Shown here piece after piece: positions 35,467 to 42,841 of a stretch of DNA of 64,000 nucleotides. Location: assembly GCF_040372045.1 (NCBI RefSeq), contig NZ_BAABWH010000001.1. One strand, given 5' to 3'. How positions within the stretch are numbered: position 1 is the stretch's first letter; every line of letters begins with the position of its first letter. The notes under the pieces were generated by a model, which did not search any database, was not told the origin of the DNA, and saw only the letters and a list, made by a program, of their open reading frames with translations. The position numbers and the translations under genes are program-made. Origin of the DNA: Thalassolituus sp006212115 (GTDB lineage: Bacteria > Pseudomonadota > Gammaproteobacteria > Pseudomonadales > Oceanobacteraceae).

Positions 35467-37217
35467 AAGCTATGAGTCTCTCGTGTAGTTTTTGCCTGAG
35501 TCTCACTTTCTGATTGAGAGACAGATGCAGGGGCTTCGAGATCGACGACCTGATCAAAGAAGTCACTCTTATGGTGAAGGTGGCTGGACATGATGACCAT
35601 CCCTCCGCGACGTCGGTATAACTCAAGTTGTTGCATAAACTCCTGCGCTGTCTGCTCATCGAGATTCGCGGTCGGTTCATCAAGCAACAGTAATGATGGC
35701 TGGTGCAAAAATACCCGAGCCAGGGCAATACGCTGTGCCTGGCCTCCCGACAAACGGCCTCCACCATCACTGATGACGTAATCCAACTGTCCGGGTAACG
35801 AGCGTACTAGCGACTCGGCATTCGCCGCCCTTAAGGCTTCAAATAACACCTCGTCTGCGTAATGGCATCCAAGGGTAAGATTCTCACGGAGACTACCAAA
35901 CAGGAGCTCCGCCGTTTGTGGCATGTAGCCGACTTGCCGGTACCAACTCTGCTGACGAAAGACATCCGTTACCTCGCCATTGACGATTATCTTTCCACCC
36001 ACCTGAGTCCGTAAGCCCGCCAATGTATCCAGCAGTGTGGTTTTACCTGTGCCAGATGGCCCCTTCAGTAACAAGGCTTCGCCGGTGTTCAACTCAAACG
36101 ACACAGGCCTGTGAACACCCCGATTGACATTGCCACTGCCGCTGACCAACGCCTCAATACGGATCGACTGAATATCAGGAAGCGAACACGATGAAGCCTC
36201 TTTCGTAGCAGCGGCATCCGCCTCGTCGAGTTTTATAAGATGCTCTGCCAGAGTGACTGCATCGGTTTTTTGATGATATAGCGCACCCATTTTTCGCAAT
36301 GGTGCATAAAATTCCGGGGCCAGCATCAATAGAAATACGCCCTCAAACAAGGTCAGACCTGACCAGCTCCCGATATCGTATTTTCCTAAGAAAAATAGCC
36401 CCAGATAAACCGCCACCAGGGCGACACTCACCGCTGCAAAGAACTCAAGCACAGTTCCTGAGAGAAACGCGATACGCAGCACTTTCATGGTCGATTGACG
36501 ATAGTTCTCCGACTGCTTGAAAAGCGCATCAGCCTCCTGCTCTGTCGTGCCGACCAATTGCAGCGGTTGTAGATTCTTTAAACGGTCTGTCAGCAGATCA
36601 CCAAGTCGGTTCAGCTGCTGAAGGTTGTCGCGGCTTGCATCTCCCGCTTTCCAGCCCACCAACACCATAAAGACCACCATCATTGGCCCGGTAAACAGTA
36701 GGATTAGCGGAACAACCCAGTTTACGCTGGCAGCCGCAATCAAGACGGCCACGGGCATGTAGACAGCGAGCTTGCGATGGGCCACGTATTCGGCAAAATA
36801 TCCAAACTGCTTATCAATTTCCGACGTCAATAAGTTACTGACCTCAGCCACTTTAAACCGCGGAAATAAGCGGATATTTAAACGTGTTGTGCGCTCCAGC
36901 GCCCAGTTTCTCAGGTAATTCCGTATTTTGATGCTGGCGTAATTCCCAATCCGCGACTGTAGAAAGGTAGCCAGAGATCGGGTGACAAGAATTCCAACTA
37001 AATATGCCCAGGATTCTGTATCTGGAAGTTGGTATGGCGATTGATAAACAGCGTGATGTAAGTGACTGGCAACCCAGTAAGCCAGTGCAATCGTCATCGT
37101 TACTTGCAGGAGCCCCAGCAATACCGAAATAAAACTTTCGGTACGCGCAGTTTTCTCAGCGTATGACAGCAGTTTTACTGGGGTACTGAAACGGTCTGAG
37201 TGATTGTTATCTTTCAC
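35463..37217 (-). CDS. cydD: Thiol reductant ABC exporter subunit CydD
   Basis: CydD pairs with CydC. About six membrane helices precede the nucleotide-binding domain with Walker A GPSGTGKTT, signature LSGGQAQRIALAR and Walker B LLLLDEPTANLD. 584 residues match the family. The start is a GTG at 37217, with GAGAG just upstream. The C-terminal extension SESETQAKTTRE is disordered. Confidence 0.95.
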   Translation of the reverse strand: MKDNNHSDRFSTPVKLLSYAEKTARTESFISVLLGLLQVTMTIALAYWVASHLHHAVYQSPYQLPDTESWAYLVGILVTRSLATFLQSRIGNYASIKIRNYLRNWALERTTRLNIRLFPRFKVAEVSNLLTSEIDKQFGYFAEYVAHRKLAVYMPVAVLIAAASVNWVVPLILLFTGPMMVVFMVLVGWKAGDASRDNLQQLNRLGDLLTDRLKNLQPLQLVGTTEQEADALFKQSENYRQSTMKVLRIAFLSGTVLEFFAAVSVALVAVYLGLFFLGKYDIGSWSGLTLFEGVFLLMLAPEFYAPLRKMGALYHQKTDAVTLAEHLIKLDEADAAATKEASSCSLPDIQSIRIEALVSGSGNVNRGVHRPVSFELNTGEALLLKGPSGTGKTTLLDTLAGLRTQVGGKIIVNGEVTDVFRQQSWYRQVGYMPQTAELLFGSLRENLTLGCHYADEVLFEALRAANAESLVRSLPGQLDYVISDGGGRLSGGQAQRIALARVFLHQPSLLLLDEPTANLDEQTAQEFMQQLELYRRRGGMVIMSSHLHHKSDFFDQVVDLEAPASVSQSESETQAKTTRETHSL

Positions 37218-37305
37218 GGTCTCTCACTACGAAAATGCCAATGCTCCACCAAAAAACAGGATGCCACTTGTTAGTTTACGTATTTCACGTTTACCAACCA
37301 TGATC

Positions 37306-38196
37306 TCAGGCAAGATCCCGGTTAGTTTGAATAAACGACGAAACATGCTCGATCACGTCTATTGGGGCCTCCAATTGAGGGTAATGGCCGATACCCTCTA
37401 ATCGAATTACGTTCGGCTCAGGGATCAAGGACTCATAGTGGTCTGCCATGTGACCACCAGAGACCGGATCGGCAGTGCCGTTGATGAGTAACAAAGGGAC
37501 ATCGAGCGACTGCAATGCACCAACCCAACGTGCACGGTGCGCCACCCTGTCGGCAATATAATGCAACATGATGTGAGACTTCCGATGCCCTCGATGAAAA
37601 CTGAACAAGTGCCACAGATCGGCCATTTCAGCGGCATTCAGTTTCGTCTCAGAACCAAATACCGCGTTCAGATTACTTTCGAATGTTCTACGGGTTGCGA
37701 GGCTGGATAACAGAGGGCCAAGTGGGCTGACCAGTAACTTCTGAATCAGACGTGCCCGATGCTGCTCTGGAAACAAGCCGCCGTTTAACAACGTCATCGT
37801 CTCGATCTTTAAGCTACCTTCTGACTGTTGCAGGTAACGGGCAGCAAGCTCCTGTGCGACTGTATCACCGTAATCGTGTGCCAGAACGTGTACTTTGTTC
37901 AGTCCTAATTCAGCAAGGACGGATTCAATGAGATCCGCCTGTGCGTGAATCGAAAACGAATAAGAGCGAGGTTTGTCTGAAAAACCGAACCCCAGCATAT
38001 CTATACTCACCAGTCGGCATTGCCCCTTCAGGCATTCCCACACGTGATGCCAGTCCCAGCCCGCCGTTGGGAAACCATGGATCAGAAGCAGAATGCTATC
38101 CCCTGCACCTGAATCCTGATAAAAAACGCGGTGCCCTTTAAAACAGGTTGTCTTACCTGCTTCATACCAGTTCTTCAGTGCGTTACTGATCTTCAT
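37306..38196 (-). CDS. Alpha/beta hydrolase (haloalkane dehalogenase/epoxide hydrolase-like)
   Basis: The 296-residue enzyme has HGFPTAGWDWHHVW (oxyanion region), LGFGFSDKP, and HDYGDT, where the nucleophile position is Asp, as in haloalkane dehalogenases, epoxide hydrolases and MEST-like proteins. INGTADPV carries an acid and GIGHYPQLE the His. Cytosolic, no signal peptide. The substrate is unknown. Confidence 0.82.
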   Translation of the reverse strand: MKISNALKNWYEAGKTTCFKGHRVFYQDSGAGDSILLLIHGFPTAGWDWHHVWECLKGQCRLVSIDMLGFGFSDKPRSYSFSIHAQADLIESVLAELGLNKVHVLAHDYGDTVAQELAARYLQQSEGSLKIETMTLLNGGLFPEQHRARLIQKLLVSPLGPLLSSLATRRTFESNLNAVFGSETKLNAAEMADLWHLFSFHRGHRKSHIMLHYIADRVAHRARWVGALQSLDVPLLLINGTADPVSGGHMADHYESLIPEPNVIRLEGIGHYPQLEAPIDVIEHVSSFIQTNRDLA

Positions 38197-38268
38197 CGCG
38201 ATTCCCGGTTTTATGTGACAGAGGAGTAGCCTGTATACTGCGTTGGTCTACGAACAGTATGCCCGTCT

Positions 38269-39177
38269 ATGAAAAAACTTCACCCGAGAAACATCCATAA
38301 TCAGGATTACGACTTCAGTGCACTGACCGAAGCGCACCCTAATCTGGTGCAATATATCGTAGACGCTCCAGAGTCTGCTCAATCTAAACAGAAGGTTACG
38401 ATCGACTTCGCCAACCCTTCCGCCGTAAAGGCGCTGAATACCGCCTTATTGAACCTTCACTACGGCGTGAAGGACTGGGATATTCCAGAGGATGCGCTTT
38501 GCCCGCCCATTCCCGGCCGTGTTGATTATATTCACCATATTGCAGATCTTATCGGAGCGCCTCAGCCAAACAGTAAACGACGCCTACTTGATATTGGTAC
38601 TGGGGCTAATGGCATTTACCCTCTGCTTGCTGCCAGCGTTTATGGCTGGCAATGCGTGGGCAGCGACATAAGCGAACAGTCCATCGAAAACGTGACCAGC
38701 ATCTTGTCACGCAACCCTCAGCTTAGCGCCCAGATCAACCTTCGCCTGCAGGAAGATAAACACAAAATGTTTGAGGGCGTGATTTCAGAAGGCGAATACT
38801 TCGATGTCTCTGTATGCAACCCTCCCTTCCATTCATCCGCTGAAGAGGCGCTGCGCGGAAGCCGACGTAAAGTCGCCAATCTGAATAAAAATAAACCCGC
38901 TCCGGAAGGTGCGCCTGAACTCAACTTTGGCGGTATGGAAAATGAGCTCTGGTGTAACGGTGGTGAAGCGCTTTTCCTGAAGAAGATGATCAAAGAAAGT
39001 AAGTCGTTTGCTAAACAGGTCGGATGGTTTACCAGCCTGGTATCGAAGAGTGAGAATCTGAAACCGCTGCAGAAGCTGGCCAATAAATCAGGCGCTGCGG
39101 ACGTTCGCGTGATTGATATGGAACAGGGCAATAAGAAAACGCGAGTACTGGCGTGGACGTTTCAGCAGATTAATTGA
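38269..39177 (+). CDS. rlmF: 23S rRNA (adenine(1618)-N(6))-methyltransferase
   Basis: RlmF methylates A1618 of 23S rRNA with SAM. The start KKLHPRNIHNQDYDFSALT, the SAM site LDIGTGANGIYPLLA, and the NPPF motif (VCNPPFHSSAEEA) used for N6-adenine methylation are all seen. 302 residues, matching E. coli RlmF (YbiN). Single gene between divergent and convergent neighbours. Confidence 0.96.
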   Translation: MKKLHPRNIHNQDYDFSALTEAHPNLVQYIVDAPESAQSKQKVTIDFANPSAVKALNTALLNLHYGVKDWDIPEDALCPPIPGRVDYIHHIADLIGAPQPNSKRRLLDIGTGANGIYPLLAASVYGWQCVGSDISEQSIENVTSILSRNPQLSAQINLRLQEDKHKMFEGVISEGEYFDVSVCNPPFHSSAEEALRGSRRKVANLNKNKPAPEGAPELNFGGMENELWCNGGEALFLKKMIKESKSFAKQVGWFTSLVSKSENLKPLQKLANKSGAADVRVIDMEQGNKKTRVLAWTFQQIN

Positions 39178-39295
39178 TCGCGAATAGCCTTCGGCTGACG
39201 CTCCCACAGATCTGATCAGAACACCGTAGGAGCGCTTCAGCCAGCTTGCCTGGCTATGCGCGATATGTCGCGCAAGCTTCGCGTTGCGCTCCTAC
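39178..39295. repeat. Cluster of three REP-like elements
   Basis: Three elements with consensus GTRGGAGCG, a variable stem, CGCGA occur here: 39178-39206 (minus orientation), 39226-39263 (plus) and 39268-39295 (minus). The first two face each other around the perfect palindrome TCTGATCAGA (39211-39220). The third is identical to the element at 21019-21046. This BIME-like block is in the rlmF-fadI gap. Confidence 0.75.
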
Positions 39296-39315
39296 CGAAT
39301 AACCTCCAGAAACGA

Positions 39316-39340
39316 AAAAGCCCCGCAATGCGGGGCTTTT
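39316..39340. terminator. Bidirectional terminator between rlmF and fadI
   Basis: AAAAGCCCCGC (39316-39326) pairs with GCGGGGCTTTT (39330-39340) around AAT. T-runs occur on both strands, so it can end rlmF and the convergent fadI transcript. Confidence 0.85.
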
Positions 39341-39370
39341 CATGGAGCGTTACGAGCGCAGCTCAGGCAA

Positions 39371-39438
39371 GGCGAAAGTTTCTGAAGAAGCGGAGTGTAC
39401 AAGTTGTACATGAGCATTCTGAAGAAACTTTCAACGCC
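39371..39438 (-). repeat. Large nested palindrome in the fadI 3' region
   Basis: The perfect inner arms TGTACAA and TTGTACA (39396-39402 and 39404-39410) are nested in outer arms GAAAGTTTCT and AGAAACTTTC (39374-39383 and 39423-39432), with a further GGCG/CGCC pair outside. On the minus strand the structure lies between the fadI stop and its terminator, so it would fold in the 3' untranslated mRNA. Its function is unknown. Confidence 0.55.
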
Positions 39439-39467
39439 GCATGAGCAAGCGCAGTAGCTACACCGGA

Positions 39468-40763
39468 TTATTTTTCCAGGATAGCAACCACACCCTGACC
39501 ACCTGCAGCACAGATAGAGATCAGACCACGGCCTGAACCTTTCTCTTCGATCATTTTCGCCAGTGACGAAACGATACGACCACCGGTCGCTGCGAATGGG
39601 TGACCAGTAGCAATAGAAGAACCGTTAATGTTCAGCTTGCTGCGGTCGATGCTGCCCAGAGGCTTGTCCAGCCCCAGACGCTCTTTACAGAACTTCTCGT
39701 CTTCCCATGCTTTCAGGGTAGAAGCAACAACGCCAGCGAATGCTTCGTGGATTTCGTAGAAGTCGAAGTCCTGCAGAGTGATACCAGCGCGCTCCAGCAT
39801 GCGAGGTACTGCGTATGCAGGAGCCATCAGCAGGCCTTCTTTTTCTTTGTTGCCGTCTTTGCCGAAGAAATCAACAGCAGACGTTTCGTAGAAGGACAGG
39901 TATGCCTTTACTGGCAGGTTGTGTTCTTTTGCCCACTCTTCTGATGCCAGCAGTACGCAAGATGCGCCGTCGGTCAGTGCAGATGAGTTAGCAGCAGTCA
40001 GTGTACCTTTGCCAGACTTACGGTCGAATGCAGGCTTCAGTTTAGCCAGCTTGTCCATGTCTGGTTCACGTGCCAGGTTGTCTTTTTCCAGACCCTGGAA
40101 CGGAGTGATCAGGTCATCGAAGAAGCCACGGTCGTATGCAGCCAGCAGGTTCTTGTGGCTGTTGAACGCGATTTCGTCCTGCTCTTCGCGGGTAATGCCC
40201 CACTCTTTTACAGTGATCTCAGTGTGATCACCCATAGACAGACCAGTACGTGGCTCACCATTACGTGGAATCAGTGGTGCCAGGTGCTTAGGACGGATCT
40301 TAGCCAGTTGCTTCAGCTTGTCCTTGGTGGTCTTTTTACGGTTCGCTTCCAGCAGGATCTTACGCAGACCTTCGTTCACACCGATTGGCGCGTCAGAAGT
40401 CGTATCAGAACCACCAGCGATCGCAGAGTCGATGTGACCCAGAGCAATCTTGTTCGCTGCCATCATGACCGCTTGCAGGCCAGTGCCACATGCTTGCTGG
40501 ATGTCAGTAGCTGGAGTCTGTGCGTCCAGAGCAGTGCTCAGAACAGTTTCACGTGCCAGGTTGAAGTCACGGCTGTGCTTGATAACGGCACCAGCGATGA
40601 ATTCACCAATACGCTCACCCTGAAGGTTGTAGCGGTTTACCAGGCCGTTCAGTGCTGCAGTCAGCATGTCCTGGTTAGAAGCATAAGAGTACGCAGTATT
40701 AGAACGTGCGAAAGGAATACGGTTGCCGCCAATAATAGCGACGCGACGAACAGTCTGTGTCAT
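39468..40763 (-). CDS. fadI: Acetyl-CoA C-acyltransferase, FadI-like thiolase
   Basis: The 431-residue thiolase cleaves 3-ketoacyl-CoA to acetyl-CoA and a shortened acyl-CoA, or condenses in reverse. The nucleophilic Cys92 is in QQACGTG; GHPFAATG and CAAGGQG give the His and second Cys near the C-terminus. The overall pattern (IPFARSNTAYSYASNQDML, MGDHTEITVKEW) matches FadI-type proteins. Codon use is strongly biased. AGGA lies before the ATG. It is divergent from a FabG4-type reductase gene, a common pairing for acyl-CoA metabolism. Confidence 0.9.
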   Translation of the reverse strand: MTQTVRRVAIIGGNRIPFARSNTAYSYASNQDMLTAALNGLVNRYNLQGERIGEFIAGAVIKHSRDFNLARETVLSTALDAQTPATDIQQACGTGLQAVMMAANKIALGHIDSAIAGGSDTTSDAPIGVNEGLRKILLEANRKKTTKDKLKQLAKIRPKHLAPLIPRNGEPRTGLSMGDHTEITVKEWGITREEQDEIAFNSHKNLLAAYDRGFFDDLITPFQGLEKDNLAREPDMDKLAKLKPAFDRKSGKGTLTAANSSALTDGASCVLLASEEWAKEHNLPVKAYLSFYETSAVDFFGKDGNKEKEGLLMAPAYAVPRMLERAGITLQDFDFYEIHEAFAGVVASTLKAWEDEKFCKERLGLDKPLGSIDRSKLNINGSSIATGHPFAATGGRIVSSLAKMIEEKGSGRGLISICAAGGQGVVAILEK

Positions 40764-40819
40764 GTCTCAATCCTGTCGGTGTACAAAACGGGAGCTTGTA
40801 TAAAACTTGCCTATATATC

Positions 40820-40850
40820 GGCAGAACGCAAAATATCACAATATTCTGCC
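40820..40850. promoter_or_regulatory. Inverted repeat upstream of fadI, possible operator
   Basis: GGCAGAA (40820-40826) and TTCTGCC (40844-40850) are perfect arms. Inside them GCAAAATAT (40828-40836) and ATATTCTGC (40841-40849) form a 9-bp repeat with one mismatch. It is about 60-80 bases from the fadI start and could bind a regulator of fatty-acid genes; the regulator is unknown. The remaining divergent gap (40764-41047) shows no gene. Confidence 0.4.
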
Positions 40851-41047
40851 CAGTGCTGCGCAAGTCTATAGAACCAGCAACTGGCAGCATTGGCTGAAGT
40901 GACATTAAGCCACACGCCTGAGGTCAATTTCAGGGGTTATTAATGTTGGTCTAATCTGGTACCTTCCGGCGCTGTACACCGCGCCGATGTGATCCAAGTA
41001 TCATTTCCCGTAACCCAAACGAATGTAAGAAACGAACGGAACGGACC

Positions 41048-42466
41048 ATGAGCAACTTTTACGAAACTCTGTTGAACAACAATCTGGGCCGCAGCCTGCT
41101 GAAAAACGTTGGCCTGCCTACCCCTATCGAACTGAAGCGTTACAACCCAAACCAGGAAACTTACTTCGAAGGTAAAGTCCTGGTTGGTACCAGCAAGGGC
41201 GGCGCGCTACTGGCTGACCTGATGCGTAACCTGAAGGATGCTAAAGCGACTGTTTACTTCCCAGCCGCTGCTCAGACTGCTGCCGACATCCTGGCTGCTG
41301 CTGACAAAGCCGGTGTTCGCGCTATCGGCGTTGAAACCAAAAAAGGTATGACTGAGAAGTTCGATGCGTTTGTATTCGACGCGTCTGGCTTCGAAAGCGG
41401 TGCAGACCTGAACCAGCTGTATTACTTCTTCAATCCAGTAATGCGTCAGCTGAACAGCAACGGTCGTGTGATCGTTCTGGGTCGCCCACACATGAAAGCA
41501 AAAACAGGTGAACAAGCTGCAGCAATGCGTGCTCTTGAAGGTTTCACTCGTTCTGTTGCGAAAGAAATTGGTAAGAAGTCTGCCAACGCGACTTCTATCT
41601 ACGTAGAAGAAGGCGCAGAGGCGAACCTGGATTCAACTTTCCGTTTCGTTATCTCTGCTAAGTCTGCGTACATGGATGGTCAGATCCTGACTGTACTGAA
41701 AGCTGACGCAAATGCTTACCCAGACTGGCACAAGCCTCTGGCTGGCAAAGTTGCTCTGGTAACAGGTGCAGCTCGTGGTATCGGTGAAGCGATCGCTCGT
41801 ACACTGGCACGCGACGGCGCTAAAGTTGTTGGCCTGGACATCCCACCAGCAGAAGGCGACCTGAGCCGTGTTATGGCTGAAATCGGTGGCGAAATGCTGC
41901 TGGCTGACATCTCTTCTGCAGAAGCGCCACAGCAAATTTCTGACAAGTTGAAAGAGCTGGGCGGCGGTGACGTGATCGTTCACAACGCTGGTGTTACCCG
42001 CGACAAGATGCTGGCAAACATGCCTGAGCACTGGTGGAACATGACCATCGACATCAACCTGCTGGCTGAAGAGCACATCAACGATGCACTGATCGCCAAC
42101 AAGACCATCAACAAAGGCGCAAGCATCATCTGCGTATCTTCTATGAATGGTATCGCTGGTCAGGTTGGTCAGACCAACTACGCAGCGTCTAAAGCAGGTG
42201 TTATCGGTTACGTTCAGTACATGGCTCCTGAACTGGCTAAGAAAGGCATCACCATCAACGCAGTAGCACCAGGCTTCATCGAAACTCAGATGACTGACGC
42301 TATTCCGTTCATGACTCGTGAAGTTGGCCGTCGTCTGAACTCTCTGTCTCAGGGCGGTAAGCCAGTCGACGTAGCAGAGACCATCGCGTTCTTCGGTAAC
42401 CCAGCGTCTAACGGCGTCAGCGGTAACGTGGTACGTGTATGTGGTCAGTCTCTGGTTGGTGCGTAA
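41048..42466 (+). CDS. FabG4-type 3-oxoacyl-(CoA/ACP) reductase
   Basis: A 472-residue high-molecular-weight SDR. The first about 225 residues are a degenerate flavodoxin/Rossmann-like domain (residues GKVLVGTSKGGA, VIVLGRPHM). The second half is a full SDR: TGAARGIG at 239-246 (NAD(P)-binding), NAG 313-315, Ser364/365, Tyr378 and Lys382 (YAASKAG). FabG4 proteins reduce 3-oxoacyl-CoA in beta-oxidation reversal or PHA/fatty-acid metabolism; linkage to the fadI gene supports that, but the exact substrate is inference. Codon use is strongly biased, so expression is probably high. Confidence 0.88.
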   Translation: MSNFYETLLNNNLGRSLLKNVGLPTPIELKRYNPNQETYFEGKVLVGTSKGGALLADLMRNLKDAKATVYFPAAAQTAADILAAADKAGVRAIGVETKKGMTEKFDAFVFDASGFESGADLNQLYYFFNPVMRQLNSNGRVIVLGRPHMKAKTGEQAAAMRALEGFTRSVAKEIGKKSANATSIYVEEGAEANLDSTFRFVISAKSAYMDGQILTVLKADANAYPDWHKPLAGKVALVTGAARGIGEAIARTLARDGAKVVGLDIPPAEGDLSRVMAEIGGEMLLADISSAEAPQQISDKLKELGGGDVIVHNAGVTRDKMLANMPEHWWNMTIDINLLAEEHINDALIANKTINKGASIICVSSMNGIAGQVGQTNYAASKAGVIGYVQYMAPELAKKGITINAVAPGFIETQMTDAIPFMTREVGRRLNSLSQGGKPVDVAETIAFFGNPASNGVSGNVVRVCGQSLVGA

Positions 42467-42520
42467 GCGACACACCGAGGTGAGTGCGTAATCGCACGAG
42501 CCTCCAGAAGCTGAACTGAA

Positions 42521-42545
42521 AAAGCCGGCGATTGCCGGCTTTTTT
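42521..42545 (+). terminator. Terminator after the FabG4-type gene
   Basis: GCCGGC (42524-42529) pairs with GCCGGC (42534-42539) around GATT, flanked by AAA/TTT extensions and followed by TTTTTTGTG. Confidence 0.85.
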
Positions 42546-42577
42546 GTGTCTGATATACGGTTAAATTAGTAATCTAT

Positions 42578-42799
42578 TCAGCGCTTTTTCTTCGCTTTCT
42601 TCTTGCGCAAGAAGTCTTTCACAGGCGTTTTCTTCGTAGGCAAAGCCCCTTCAAAACGCTTACGCATTTGTTCAACTTTTTCTTCTTTGTCTTTGTGTGA
42701 ACGCTCTGCGCGGTGCTTCTCGCCCGCTTTTGCGAAATCTACGACTTTTGAGTCTGCCAACGTTGCCTCCACTGAAGCCAATCCGATGATTACCTTCAT
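42578..42799 (-). CDS. Small basic protein of unknown function
   Basis: A 73-residue reading frame from the ATG at 42799 (MKVIIGLASVEATL), ending in a strongly basic tail (DFLRKKKAKKKR). An in-frame TTG 33 bases upstream could also start it, and GGAG lies 13 bases before the ATG. It is divergent from hrpB. The tail suggests nucleic-acid binding, but I do not recognise the protein. Confidence 0.55.
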   Translation of the reverse strand: MKVIIGLASVEATLADSKVVDFAKAGEKHRAERSHKDKEEKVEQMRKRFEGALPTKKTPVKDFLRKKKAKKKR

Positions 42800-42841
42800 G
42801 CTATCATCAGGCTCCGCCAGTTCCAGTAGCAAAAGAGTGCA

